A stretch of 64,000 nucleotides of DNA from Shewanella gelidimarina. GTDB lineage: Bacteria > Pseudomonadota > Gammaproteobacteria > Enterobacterales > Shewanellaceae. The notes below the pieces were generated by a model. It made no database searches. It was not told where the DNA came from and saw only the letters and a list, made by a program, of their open reading frames with translations. Both the position numbers and the translations under genes were made by a program. Positions 1 through 9,375 of this stretch are shown piece by piece; position 1 is the first letter of the stretch, and each line of letters starts with the position of its first letter. The DNA is taken from assembly GCF_023283945.1 (NCBI RefSeq), contig NZ_JAKIKW010000005.1, forward strand, positions 62,001 through 126,000, in the 5' to 3' direction.

Positions 1-1299
1 GATAGTATTATCGTAAGTATTAATTAACGTCGCTGTACTGCAGTTTTGGATATCACTGCGTGGGCAATCATCTTTAAATATTCGTTGATTATCAGGATAA
101 CGCTTATAATAAGTAGGACCATGAGACCCCATCATATGTAATACAATCAAAGTGGTACTTGCCGTTAGGTTTTGCAGTTTATTCTCTAGTGGAGCCAGTA
201 ATGTTTCATCGAAACAGTAATCACCATCACACAGTGGCGAGTCTGATTTAACGTCGATGGTCACTGTTGGTACTCGCTCACATACCCCTTTACAGCCATT
301 ATTATCCACCCACAACACATCAACTCCAGCCAGTAAGACTAAGTCGAGTAAATTTTGCTGTGAGTTCGCTTTATTGTGATCGTATTCCTCTCGGCTTAAT
401 GCAGAAAACATACAGGGAATCGACACCGCAGTTGCAGTACCACAGGAATACATGTTTTTGAATGAGGTCACAGGTTGCACTTGAGTGTACGGGTTAGTTT
501 GTTTTGAATAACCATTATGTGAAAAGTGATCTGCCCTCGCCGTTTCGACCACTAGCATCACGAGAACCCGCTTAGCTCCAGCATGTTGATTACGCAGTTT
601 TGGTTCACTATCTAGTAACTTAAATTCAAGTGGGGTCGAAAAATAATGGTCGCGTGCATATTTACCTGTTGCGACTAGATATTGAAAGGGGATAGAGGAC
701 TTCTGTAGAAACTTATTATTGCGCCCAACAGAGGCGTAATTGGGATAATACAAGTAAGCAATCATCACTATAGTAACGAGACTGATGAGGCTCAGCTTTA
801 CACTATGGGCCACATTTCTACCCATCGACAAATAATGGACGTCACTACGAGCAATCAAAATGGCTGGTAATAACCCACTCACTAAAAAGAAAAACACTGA
901 ATACTGATTGAGGTACATCATGGCTTCAGAGCTATGGCTCTGTAATGAGTTTTGTACCATACCGTAATCAAACACCACACCATAAGTTAGCTTGCTATAA
1001 AACGCTAATGAAGATAGCAGCAGCAACGTAATAAGCACTGGCTTTAACAAGTATCGATGACCGCCCAAACTCAGCAGATTGATAACCTGTATGCATAGAC
1101 AAAAAACCAGTAGAGGTATGCTATATAAGAAACCGAGATTATATTCAGGCAGCGCTGTTACAACAGCCCAAACTTCTTTTAAAAATGGAAAGTTAAATAC
1201 TAAGGTAAAATATAATGCAGTAATACAAACCAGCTGATTAACGCTAATATTACTCTGTAAATAATACAAAGGATTAATATGTTCTTCTCGACTCTTCAT
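1..1299 (-). CDS. eptA: Phosphoethanolamine transferase, EptA family (partial, 3' end outside window)
   Basis: Inner-membrane sulfatase-fold enzyme that transfers phosphoethanolamine from phosphatidylethanolamine to lipid A. Reading the minus strand gives about 433 codons without a stop, running off the left edge. Hydrophobic helices occupy about residues 24-180 (the first contains TALYFTLVFNFPFL, typical of the EptA/EptB N-terminal domain). The soluble catalytic domain begins with VVETARADHFSHNGY; the Thr at about residue 253 is the expected nucleophile. The Gly usual before ET in this family is Val here. Cys residues in YSCGTA, IPCMF, NGCKGVC and SPLCDGDYC fit the disulfides of the periplasmic domain. 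ATG at 1299 was chosen because it leaves a short cytoplasmic tail before helix 1, but no clear Shine-Dalgarno precedes it and the frame stays open upstream to about 1460. EptA is preferred over EptB or OpgE/CptA on general resemblance only. Confidence 0.88.
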   Translation of the reverse strand, partial: MKSREEHINPLYYLQSNISVNQLVCITALYFTLVFNFPFLKEVWAVVTALPEYNLGFLYSIPLLVFCLCIQVINLLSLGGHRYLLKPVLITLLLLSSLAFYSKLTYGVVFDYGMVQNSLQSHSSEAMMYLNQYSVFFFLVSGLLPAILIARSDVHYLSMGRNVAHSVKLSLISLVTIVMIAYLYYPNYASVGRNNKFLQKSSIPFQYLVATGKYARDHYFSTPLEFKLLDSEPKLRNQHAGAKRVLVMLVVETARADHFSHNGYSKQTNPYTQVQPVTSFKNMYSCGTATAVSIPCMFSALSREEYDHNKANSQQNLLDLVLLAGVDVLWVDNNGCKGVCERVPTVTIDVKSDSPLCDGDYCFDETLLAPLENKLQNLTASTTLIVLHMMGSHGPTYYKRYPDNQRIFKDDCPRSDIQNCSTATLINTYDNTI

Positions 1300-1972
1300 A
1301 CAGAAATAAAGCACCGTAATGGCTAAAGAGGCTAGGCTATCACTGAGCTCAATTCTGTAGTGTAACCAAGTGTAACCCGCAAGTAAGCAGATGTAAGCGC
1401 TGAATGGTAATCGCTCAGGTAAAATACGATGGTCCAAAGAGTATGATGAGTGGAGCGGATTTCAGTCCAGTATCCAGCTAGACTAAAGACATTAACCAGC
1501 AGCTGTTTTTATCTATCTCAATAAATATCTGGCCAATTTAGATCTTGTGATTTAAGCGACATGGTTGAATAAATGCAGCAGCACTTATAAGTCAATATCA
1601 CCAAATTTGCCTACTCACTCCCCCTTTATAATTTAGCCAACAAATAATCTACATTGCTCATTAACTTTTAACCCATACTCAATCATGCTGCCACCCCTAT
1701 ATTAAAAACCCCCAACCAGAAAGTGATATCGATTTAAATCATGAAAGCCGAAAAATAAAGGTATTGTTTAACTTGTCCAGACTAAACACTAAAAGCAGAA
1801 ATAGCAGTAAGTTTGATAGCAAACTTTATAGAACCAGTACAAATTCGGTTTAAAATACTCTGACGATGACTTTGTTTTATTATTAAATGAACATTCCATT
1901 ATTCTTGTGAAAAAAAAGCCAAGTCATTGCTGATCTCGGCCTTTAAAAATAGATAAACAGTAATGCTATCGC
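1300..1972. other. AT-rich non-coding stretch between the transferase and DUF805 genes
   Basis: No convincing gene was found. On the minus strand the eptA frame remains open for about 50 codons upstream of its ATG (TTG at 1437 possible), giving a hydrophobic stretch with RIELSDSLASL that I cannot assign. Further upstream all frames carry frequent stops. A terminator for the DUF805 gene lies at its right end. Confidence 0.5.
1910..1943 (-). terminator. Terminator of the DUF805 gene
   Basis: On the minus strand GCCGAG and CTTGGC form a six-pair stem (one G-U pair) around an 11-nt loop, followed by TTTTTTTT. It lies about 30 bases past the DUF805 stop codon. Confidence 0.65.
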
Positions 1973-2323
1973 TTAGCTTGCAGCAACACCTTTAGGGTTA
2001 TCACCGTAGCTGTTTTCATCGTGACTGTCTTGTACATAGAAGACTATCAATACAATAAGACCAATCAGAGGAATAATCCCAATCAACTGCCACCAGCCAC
2101 TTCTGCCAGTATCATGAAGTCGTCTCGCACTAATACTTAGCGAAGGGATGATCATTCCAAGCGAGAAAATAAATGTTAGCACGCCAAGACCCAATATACC
2201 GTCAATAATACCCAGTACGAAACAAAAAATCATATAGAATAACATGAACATCCAGAATTCAGTTCGTCTTGCCCGCCCTGAAAAATCTGCGTACTTCTTT
2301 AAAGCTCCAATAAAATAATCCAT
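1973..2323 (-). CDS. DUF805 family inner-membrane protein
   Basis: A 116-residue membrane protein of the DUF805 (YhaH/YhaI-like) family, function unknown. The N-terminal FSGRARRTEFWMF and the later ISARRLHDTGRSGWWQL are the family's two signature segments. Hydrophobic helices lie at about residues 25-65 and 80-98, and the short C-terminal tail (DSHDENSYGDNPKG) matches the family's usual hydrophilic end. The start is supported by AAGGAAAG about ten bases upstream of the ATG. It is a single-gene unit with its own terminator. The family call is firm; no role can be assigned. Confidence 0.9.
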   Translation of the reverse strand: MDYFIGALKKYADFSGRARRTEFWMFMLFYMIFCFVLGIIDGILGLGVLTFIFSLGMIIPSLSISARRLHDTGRSGWWQLIGIIPLIGLIVLIVFYVQDSHDENSYGDNPKGVAAS

Positions 2324-2905
2324 TATTGTGGACTTTCCTTGTTGTTATAAATTCCTACACTCAATATTGAGTCAATACGTATATCACAATATCTCATAAA
2401 ACGACCAAAGCCATCCAAACGGGTCACGATAAGACGCTTTGCAGCCCAAATAACCGTTTAAAAACACTTGAATTGCCGCGCAATGCCGTCAATGGTGATA
2501 AGCAAAAAATAAACTGCCTATCTTTCACTTTGATCAGCAACAACACTGACGCCACAAATGTTCACCTTAGAGACTACAAACACGTTAAATTAAGTCACGT
2601 TAGTTAACAAGCTCTTAAACTAAAGAATCAAACCTGGCTTCCACTATTTTCAATATAATCGAATACCACTACCGTTGGAGATGATATTCACGCTAACACT
2701 TCAGCAAAATCCGACTCATCACAGCAAATGTGATACCTGTTATAAACCTTTAATATTAGGCCTTATATCGGTTGAAATACTTTCGCTTATCGACTGCATT
2801 ATCAGTGAAAGCCAACAATTTTAACGAATGTCGAAATGGGTAGGTGACATCACTTCAACAAGTGATAAAATGGCGCCCATTCAACTCAATTTTGGACACT
2901 CGGTA
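2324..2905. other. Divergent intergenic region between DUF805 and proS
   Basis: About 580 bases between two divergent genes. I see no further gene, RNA or strong repeat. The proS reading frame stays open leftward to an ATG at 2828, but that extension (26 codons) is not part of the conserved protein. Promoters for both genes presumably lie here; no convincing pair of -35/-10 boxes could be fixed. Confidence 0.5.
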
Positions 2906-4618
2906 ATGCGCGTAAGCAAGTACCTGCTATCAACTCAAAAAGAAACACCGGCTAATGCAGAAGTAGTTAGTCACCAGTTAATGTTACGTGCGGGCATGGT
3001 CCGTCGTAATGCATCAGGCTTATACAGCTGGTTGCCGACAGGTTTACGTGTACTGCGTAAAATTGAAGCTATCGTTCGCGAAGAGATGAACAAGGCAGGT
3101 TCGGTTGAGATCCTTATGCCGATGGTTCAACCTGCGGATCTTTGGGTTGAATCTGGTCGCTTAGAAAAGTTTGGCCCCGAGCTACTGCGCTTCCAAGACC
3201 GACATAACCGTGACTTCGTTTTGGGCCCAACTCACGAAGAAGTGATCACTGATATCGTGCGTAAAGAGGTAAACTCTTACAAGCAACTGCCCCTGAACTT
3301 GTTCCAAATTCAGACTAAATTCCGTGACGAAGTGCGTCCACGCTTTGGTGTGATGCGGTCACGCGAATTCTTGATGAAAGACGCTTATTCTTTCCATTTA
3401 GATCAAGAAACCATGGACGAGACTTATGAGTCTATGTTCCAAGCATATAGCAACATTTTGACCCGCTTAGGCTTAGCTTTCCGCCCTGTAATGGCAGACA
3501 CTGGCGCCATCGGTGGCAGCACATCACATGAGTTCCATGTTTTGGCTAATAGTGGTGAAGACTTAATCGCATACTCAACTGAGAGCGATTACGCAGCCAA
3601 CGTTGAAAAATGTGAAACACCAATGCCAACAGACACTCGTCAAGCAGCCACCAATGAGATGGCGCTTGTTGACACTCCGAATGCTAAAACCATTGCCGAG
3701 CTCGTTGAACAACACGGCATTGCGATTGAGAAAACAGTTAAAACACTTATCGTTAAAGGCGCAACAGAAGAAGCGCCGTTAGTGGCGGTTGTTGTTCGTG
3801 GCGATCATGATCTAAACGAAGTCAAAGCTGAAAAGATTGATGCGGTACTGGCTCCATTTGAATTTGCCGATGAAGCTGATATCCGTAAAGCGATTGGCGC
3901 AGGTCCTGGCTCTATTGGTCCTGTCGGTCTTAATATTCCAGTCTTTATTGACCATAGCGTCGCGGTAATGAGTGACTTTGGTGCCGGTGCTAACCAAGAT
4001 AACAAGCATTACTTTGGTATCAACTGGGAGCGTGATCTACCAGAAGCGCCAGCATTTGATCTGCGTAATATCATCGAAGGTGAACCTAGCCCATGTGGTA
4101 AAGGCACTATTGCCCTGCTTCGTGGTATCGAAGTCGGCCATATCTTCCAGTTGGGCAACAATTACTCTGAAGCGATGCACGCTAACGTACTCGACCACAA
4201 TGGTAAGTCTAAGACCTTACTAATGGGTTGTTACGGTGTTGGCGTGAGCCGCATGGTTGCAGCCGCTATTGAGCAAAACCACGATGATCGCGGTATTATT
4301 TGGCCAGAAGCCATTGCACCGTTCTCTGTCGGTATTTTACCAATGAACATGCACAAATCTCACCGTGTTAAAGATAGCGCTGAAAAGCTTTATCAAGACT
4401 TAACCGACGCGGGTATGGAAGTCTTGTTTGATGACCGTAAAGAGCGTGCCGGTGTGATGTTTGCTGATATGGAACTTATTGGCTTGCCACACGTGGTGGT
4501 TATTGGCGACCGTAACATTGATAACGGTGTATTCGAGTATAAGAATCGTCGTACGGGTGAGAAACAAGAAGTGCCATTCGAGCAAATTGTTGAGTTCTTA
4601 AAAGCGCAACAAGCTTAG
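2906..4618 (+). CDS. proS: Prolyl-tRNA synthetase
   Basis: Class II aminoacyl-tRNA synthetase that charges tRNA(Pro) in the cytoplasm; 570 residues from the chosen start, close to the 572 of the E. coli enzyme. Motif 2 ([20 protein letters not shown]) is near residue 140. The INS editing domain with [16 protein letters not shown] and the KTVKTL segment occupies the middle, motif 3 ([18 protein letters not shown]) is near 440, and the anticodon-binding domain ([18 protein letters not shown]) is C-terminal. The ATG at 2906 was preferred over an in-frame ATG at 2828 because [16 protein letters not shown] is the conserved beginning of the family. Neither start has a strong ribosome binding site. 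This long bacterial-type ProRS with an INS domain is expected to deacylate Ala-tRNA(Pro). Confidence 0.97.
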   Translation: MRVSKYLLSTQKETPANAEVVSHQLMLRAGMVRRNASGLYSWLPTGLRVLRKIEAIVREEMNKAGSVEILMPMVQPADLWVESGRLEKFGPELLRFQDRHNRDFVLGPTHEEVITDIVRKEVNSYKQLPLNLFQIQTKFRDEVRPRFGVMRSREFLMKDAYSFHLDQETMDETYESMFQAYSNILTRLGLAFRPVMADTGAIGGSTSHEFHVLANSGEDLIAYSTESDYAANVEKCETPMPTDTRQAATNEMALVDTPNAKTIAELVEQHGIAIEKTVKTLIVKGATEEAPLVAVVVRGDHDLNEVKAEKIDAVLAPFEFADEADIRKAIGAGPGSIGPVGLNIPVFIDHSVAVMSDFGAGANQDNKHYFGINWERDLPEAPAFDLRNIIEGEPSPCGKGTIALLRGIEVGHIFQLGNNYSEAMHANVLDHNGKSKTLLMGCYGVGVSRMVAAAIEQNHDDRGIIWPEAIAPFSVGILPMNMHKSHRVKDSAEKLYQDLTDAGMEVLFDDRKERAGVMFADMELIGLPHVVVIGDRNIDNGVFEYKNRRTGEKQEVPFEQIVEFLKAQQA

Positions 4619-4700
4619 GCTTTCTCTGCTTAAGTTAGGTTAATTGAGCTTATGTCCATTTAGCTAGCGCAATTTGAGATAGCTAAACCAGCGACAATAA

Positions 4701-4733
4701 AACGCCGATGATGATTCATCGGCGTTTTTGTTT
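4701..4733. terminator. Bidirectional terminator between proS and the ABC/ligase operon
   Basis: ACGCCGATGA and TCATCGGCGT form a perfect 10-pair stem with a TGAT loop. TTTTT follows on the plus strand and the mirrored A-run precedes it, so it can end proS and the convergent operon. Confidence 0.88.
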
Positions 4734-4752
4734 CTGCAGTGCCTTCAAACCA

Positions 4753-5979
4753 TTAACGCTGATCTTCAATCACAATACCGTCGTCGGGCATACTGCCTAT
4801 AGCGACTAAGCTCACTTCGCTAGAGAGTTGCGTCACCGCGCGAATCGATTGTTGAATCGCCACAATGTCGATGTTAAGCCCTGCATTATCATCCACTTCG
4901 CACAGCAAGCACATCTTGTCATTGTCATTTTCGCTACTGACCACCAGTCTCACTCGCTTGATGGCACTATGATAAAGCCGGGCTCGTTCAACCTGCTCAG
5001 GGTGTATAAACAGACCTTTTACTTTAGTGGTTTGATCGGCCCGCCCAAGCCAGCCCTTGATCCGCATATTAGTGCGGCCACAGTCACTTGGGCTGTCTAA
5101 CTGCGCACTTAGATCGCCAGTCGCAAAACGAATTAATGGATAGTTTGGGTTAAAACTGGTGATCACGACCTCTCCCACTTCACCTCGTTTGACCGGCGCT
5201 AAACTGCCCGGCCTAACAATTTCCAAAATAATATCTTCAGCCACGACTAAACCCGCATCAGCAACACTCTCAAAGGCAATTAAGCCAATGTCTGCGGTGG
5301 CATACGCCTGTTTAACCTCAATATCAGCCTCGTCAAAAACGGCTTTAAGCGCGGGCGTCAGCGCCTCCCCAGTCACTAACGCTTTACTAAAAGGCAATTG
5401 TCCTTGCTGCTGAAGCTTAGCTTTATCTAGCAATATGTTAAGAAATGAAGGCGTACCGCAGTAACTGTTAGGTTGTAAATTATGAATGATATCGAGCTGC
5501 ATTTCCGTCTGTCCAGGGCCTGCTGGGATCACGCTACAACCGCATGCTTTAGCACCAGAGTCCATAATAAACCCACCGGGTGTAAGATGATAAGACAAAC
5601 AGTTTTGTACCAAATCGCCCGCCCTAAACCCTGCGGCAAAAAATGCTTGCCCCATGCGCCACCAATCGTGGCCATCGGCTTCCGGCTCATAGATTGGCCC
5701 TGGCGACTGAAAGATCCTCCCCACGCCACTCATATTCGGGACCATACCCGCAAACGGCATATTTGCCGCTTGAAGCTTAATCAGATCTGACTTGCGAGTG
5801 ATCGGCAGCGCAGCCAGTGCTGAGCGAGAGTTGATTTGGCTTAGGTCGATATTCGCTAACACACGGTGGTAATAATCAGATGACTGCTGAGCAAAACATA
5901 AAAAATCGCTCAAACGAGACATTAATGACGCTTCTCTTAGCGTCGCAGCTTGTTGTTCTTGTGCACTAAAAAATGACAT
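4753..5979 (-). CDS. PaaK-like AMP-binding ligase with degenerate P-loop
   Basis: A 408-residue protein resembling the phenylacetate-CoA ligase (PaaK, COG1541) branch of the adenylate-forming superfamily. Visible landmarks are TGEALTPAL near 220, the AYATADIGLIAFE segment, RFATGDLS near 300, GWLGRADQTTKVKGLFIHPEQ in the hinge region, and a ferredoxin-like C-terminal domain. The usual Ser/Thr/Gly-rich phosphate loop (SSGTTGKPT type) is not present; the corresponding place reads FQSPGPIYEPE. It is the last gene of an operon with ABC transporter genes and a second ligase. The start has AAGGAG nine bases upstream. CoA activation of an imported carboxylic acid is plausible, but activity and substrate are unproven given the altered loop. 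Confidence 0.82.
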   Translation of the reverse strand: MSFFSAQEQQAATLREASLMSRLSDFLCFAQQSSDYYHRVLANIDLSQINSRSALAALPITRKSDLIKLQAANMPFAGMVPNMSGVGRIFQSPGPIYEPEADGHDWWRMGQAFFAAGFRAGDLVQNCLSYHLTPGGFIMDSGAKACGCSVIPAGPGQTEMQLDIIHNLQPNSYCGTPSFLNILLDKAKLQQQGQLPFSKALVTGEALTPALKAVFDEADIEVKQAYATADIGLIAFESVADAGLVVAEDIILEIVRPGSLAPVKRGEVGEVVITSFNPNYPLIRFATGDLSAQLDSPSDCGRTNMRIKGWLGRADQTTKVKGLFIHPEQVERARLYHSAIKRVRLVVSSENDNDKMCLLCEVDDNAGLNIDIVAIQQSIRAVTQLSSEVSLVAIGSMPDDGIVIEDQR

Positions 5980-5994
5980 GGGTATCGCTCCTTA

Positions 5995-6813
5995 TTACAA
6001 CCAGCGTTTACGGCGCTTATAAGATTTCAAGTTTTTAAAGCTCTTACGCTTTTCTTTGCCACCACCAAGATAAAACTCTTTCACATCTTCATTATTTAAT
6101 AGCTGCTCATTAGATCCATCTAGCACAATTTTTCCTGACTCCATGATGTAGCCATAATTTGCCGCCTTTAGCGCATAATTAGCATTTTGCTCCACCAGCA
6201 ACATGGTGATCCCTTGGTCACGGTTAATCTTCTCAATAATGCCAAATACCTCTTTAACCAGTAGCGGTGACAACCCCATAGACGGTTCGTCTAAACAGAT
6301 CATCTTAGGCCGTGCCATTAATGCGCGCCCAATCGCTAACATTTGCTGTTCACCGCCAGACAAATATCCCGCTAACCCAGTGCGCTCTTTAAGACGAGGG
6401 AAATAGTTATACACCATGTCTATATCTTGATTCACCTGACCATCGTTTCGGGTATATGCGCCAAGTTTTAGATTCTCAATAACGCTCATGTCCTCGATGA
6501 TCCGGCGCCCTTCCATCACCTGAAAAAGCCCAGAACGTACAACATCCTCAGCATTTTTGACATCAATACGCTCACCCATAAAATGGATATCACCGCGTGA
6601 TACTTCACCATTTTCGCTCTTAAGTAGGCCAGAAATCGCTTTCAAGGTTGTCGATTTTCCCGCACCATTAGGCCCTAATAAGGTCACAATTTCGCCTTGA
6701 GGAACATCGATGCTAACGCCACGTAGTACTTGAATAACATCGTCATAAACCACTTCAATGTTATTAATCGATAAAAGAGGACTTTCAGGCTTTAACTGCA
6801 CAGCTTGTGTCAT
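5995..6813 (-). CDS. ABC transporter ATP-binding protein, LivF type
   Basis: Cytoplasmic ATPase of a branched-chain-amino-acid (HAAT) type importer; 272 residues. Walker A (GPNGAGKST) is near residue 50, the signature LSGGEQQML near 150, and Walker B (ICLDEPSMG) follows. The ATG at 6813 has GGAG five bases upstream and is preferred over a TTG six codons earlier. The protein carries an unusual Lys/Arg-rich tail of about 20 residues after the ordinary LivF end. It lies 86 bases downstream of the binding-protein gene and 15 bases upstream of the PaaK-like ligase. Together with the LivG-type protein it would form the ATPase pair; the substrate is probably not an amino acid given the ligase neighbours (inference). 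Confidence 0.92.
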   Translation of the reverse strand: MTQAVQLKPESPLLSINNIEVVYDDVIQVLRGVSIDVPQGEIVTLLGPNGAGKSTTLKAISGLLKSENGEVSRGDIHFMGERIDVKNAEDVVRSGLFQVMEGRRIIEDMSVIENLKLGAYTRNDGQVNQDIDMVYNYFPRLKERTGLAGYLSGGEQQMLAIGRALMARPKMICLDEPSMGLSPLLVKEVFGIIEKINRDQGITMLLVEQNANYALKAANYGYIMESGKIVLDGSNEQLLNNEDVKEFYLGGGKEKRKSFKNLKSYKRRKRWL

Positions 6814-6899
6814 AACAACTCCAACTTTCAATGTTATTGCCTAGCAAGAAAATACTGACTTACTAGGCAGATAAACGGACTTCAACGAGCAAGTAAGGC

Positions 6900-8186
6900 T
6901 TAGTAACCTAACCAGTCAACGCGACGCTCTAGCGTTATCTGATCCACTTTATCAACTCGTACATCACCACCATTAAAGTTACCTTTGTAGATGTTAACTT
7001 GGTTAACACCGCGGTGATCCTCCGGCGTCCATGTTGCCGCTAAGCACACACCTTCGAGCCCTTTCGGTACCCAATTATTACGCACATACATGCCCTTTTT
7101 AACATTCTCACCAGTGACACCACCGTTGGCTTTAGCCCACTCCATAGACTCTTTCATAAAATAAACTGAACACACTCCGCGGATATAGTGATGCAGTCGC
7201 TCTTTATTCCCTTCACTGTCGGACATCTTTGAGATCTCACGTACCAGTTTCATCCCCGGGACATCATCAGTCCAAAATGGTGTCATGGTGGGGAATATAT
7301 AGTTTTTAACGCCCTCACCAGCCGCCTTAAAGACCAATTTGTCGCCACCCCAGATATTCGACATAAACTGAATATCGGTGCCAACGGTGTTACACGACTT
7401 AATCAGTGATTGCACTGAACCGCCTAAGTTACCGATATAACCGTAGTTTGTTTTCGAGCTTTTAAGGCTTAAACACTGAGCCTTAAAGTCACCCGGTTTC
7501 ATTGAAATAACCACCGAAGGCAGAACATCAAAACCTAGCTCTGCTGCATATTCAGCGCAGGCCGCTTTGGGGGCGTTAGGAAATGGATGGTTAGCCCCAA
7601 TATGGGTGAACTTAGGTTTACCTTCGCCACCTTTTGTTTTCCAGTCATCCGCAGCCCACTGTACTAGTCCACGACAAGAATCTGAGTAAGATGCACCATA
7701 GAAAAAGTTATAAGGTGCCGGCTTTTTAGTGTTGGGGTTCTTGCCTTGAGGATCAGTTAAGTGACCAGAATAGGATGCTGAAAAAATAGGGGTTTTATCT
7801 TTCGCTGCAAAAGAGATCAGCGCCTCGGTATCTGCGGTGCCCCAGCCTTGCATAGCCACCATATTTTTACGTGATTGCCACTTTTTATAAGAGGCTATCG
7901 CTTGAGGCACTTTGTAGCCGTAATCAATGGTTTCATACTCAAGCTTGGTGCCATCAATACCGCCATGGGCATTAATATAAGCAAGTGAATCTCGCACACC
8001 ATCGGCATAGGGCTTACCCACAAACGCGGTAGGACCTGACATATCAGCTAAGTGGCCAACAAAAATAGTCTCTTCTGCGTGAGCTAAACCACTGGCTGTT
8101 GTGGCTAAACACGCGATGCTTGAACCCAGCGCCCACTTTAAGTATTTCACTTTATTCAAACCGTTATTATTAGTATTATTATGCAT
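6900..8186 (-). CDS. Periplasmic substrate-binding protein of HAAT-type ABC transporter
   Basis: A 428-residue solute-binding protein of the Peripla_BP_6 (leucine/urea/amide) family. An unusually polar, Asn-rich N-terminus (MHNNTNNNGLNK) precedes a hydrophobic stretch and a likely signal peptidase site at AHA-EE near residue 37. The mature protein starts with IFVGHLADMSGPTAFVGKPYADG, the typical first strand and helix of the family, and NAHGGIDG follows. Cysteines are present (DSCRGL, KAACAEY, AQCLSL, GVCSVY). GAAGGATC lies upstream of the ATG. Position between LivM and LivF genes shows it supplies this transporter. The ligand cannot be read from sequence; two acyl-CoA-ligase-type genes in the operon suggest an organic acid. 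Confidence 0.92.
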   Translation of the reverse strand: MHNNTNNNGLNKVKYLKWALGSSIACLATTASGLAHAEETIFVGHLADMSGPTAFVGKPYADGVRDSLAYINAHGGIDGTKLEYETIDYGYKVPQAIASYKKWQSRKNMVAMQGWGTADTEALISFAAKDKTPIFSASYSGHLTDPQGKNPNTKKPAPYNFFYGASYSDSCRGLVQWAADDWKTKGGEGKPKFTHIGANHPFPNAPKAACAEYAAELGFDVLPSVVISMKPGDFKAQCLSLKSSKTNYGYIGNLGGSVQSLIKSCNTVGTDIQFMSNIWGGDKLVFKAAGEGVKNYIFPTMTPFWTDDVPGMKLVREISKMSDSEGNKERLHHYIRGVCSVYFMKESMEWAKANGGVTGENVKKGMYVRNNWVPKGLEGVCLAATWTPEDHRGVNQVNIYKGNFNGGDVRVDKVDQITLERRVDWLGY

Positions 8187-8256
8187 AGTTATGATCCTTC
8201 AAATGTTCAGTCAAAGTTGAAAGCTGTATACCGCTGCTGTTACAGCTCGAAAAAAA

Positions 8257-9330
8257 TCAGTAAGCAAACGGGTAAAATTTCCAATAGTTCTTAATCTGCG
8301 CCCATCGATGAGCGAGTCCCTCTGGTTCGAAAATCAAAAACAGAATGATGACCAATCCAATCGCCATCTCTTTGATATACGCTAAGCCGTCGGTCACCAT
8401 GGGAATATTTCCCCAATCGGTGTACTTCATCAGACTGACCATGGTTTCAAGCACTTCAGGCAGTAACACCATAAACACCACGCCCATTAAGGTGCCCTTT
8501 ATCGAGCCCAGCCCACCAATAATCACCATGGCTAGAAACTGAATCGACATTAAGATAGTAAAGCCCTCTGCGGAAACATAGCCCAAGTAGTGCCCGTATA
8601 ATGCGCCGCCAATACCGGCATAAAACGAGGAGATCCCAAAAGATAACAAGCGATACTTGTTGAGCTTAACCCCCATTATTTCGGCTGAAAGGTAGTGATC
8701 ACGTACCGCAACAAAAGCACGTCCGTCGCGGCTACGCATCAGATTGCAGCCCCAGGTGTACATAAACACCAAGGCAAATAGTGCGATGTAGAAAAAGCTC
8801 TGATCGGTATCAAACTCAAACCCAAACAGATTGACCGGTGCCGCCATCGAGCCTGAAGAACCGCCAGAGAACCAATCTGCTCGAGCAAAAAAGTCCTCAA
8901 TGATAAACTGAGCCGCTAAGGTGGCTATCGCCAAATACAGCCCCTTAATCCGCGCTGCTGGCATACCAAACATCATGCCAACGGCCATGGTCAGAAAGCC
9001 CGCTAAAGGGATACAAAGCACTACTGGGATTTGAAAACTGGTATTTAACCAGGCAGAGGCAAATGCACCGAAACCAAAAAATGCGCCATGGCCCAGTGAG
9101 ATCTGCCCGGTAAAACCGACCAGTATATTGAGTCCTAATGCCGCAATACCAAGATAAGATATTTGGATAAACAGGGTCAAAAAGTAACCATCCAGCACCA
9201 AGGGTGCACCACAGGCAATGGCGATGACCGCAATCATCATCAACCGAACGGTCTTAGTTTCAAATATTGTATTGTCGGCCTTATAGCTTGTGCGGAAATC
9301 ACCACACGGTCGCATCGCTAAGCTAGACAT
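8257..9330 (-). CDS. ABC transporter permease, LivM type
   Basis: Inner-membrane permease of the HAAT-type importer, 357 residues, many hydrophobic helices. Typical LivM motifs are LGLNILVGFTGQISLGHGAFFGFGAF (about residues 61-90), GMPAARIKGLYLAIATLAAQF, and VIIGGLGSIKGTLMGVVFM near 270. The N-terminal extension of about 30 polar residues before helix 1 is longer than in simple LivM proteins. AAGGAG immediately upstream supports the start. It follows the LivH gene after 45 bases and precedes the binding-protein gene, so it is co-transcribed with both. Confidence 0.93.
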   Translation of the reverse strand: MSSLAMRPCGDFRTSYKADNTIFETKTVRLMMIAVIAIACGAPLVLDGYFLTLFIQISYLGIAALGLNILVGFTGQISLGHGAFFGFGAFASAWLNTSFQIPVVLCIPLAGFLTMAVGMMFGMPAARIKGLYLAIATLAAQFIIEDFFARADWFSGGSSGSMAAPVNLFGFEFDTDQSFFYIALFALVFMYTWGCNLMRSRDGRAFVAVRDHYLSAEIMGVKLNKYRLLSFGISSFYAGIGGALYGHYLGYVSAEGFTILMSIQFLAMVIIGGLGSIKGTLMGVVFMVLLPEVLETMVSLMKYTDWGNIPMVTDGLAYIKEMAIGLVIILFLIFEPEGLAHRWAQIKNYWKFYPFAY

Positions 9331-9375
9331 AAAAACTCCTTAAAAAAATCTGATAAACATAACTTAGTGAATAAT

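Noticed and set aside
267-461. 64-codon plus-strand frame at the left end
   Set aside because: It is antisense to the well supported phosphoethanolamine transferase catalytic domain.
2828-2905. Longer proS start adding 26 residues
   Set aside because: The conserved family start is MRxSxYLL at 2906; the extra residues resemble no ProRS sequence and lack a ribosome binding site.
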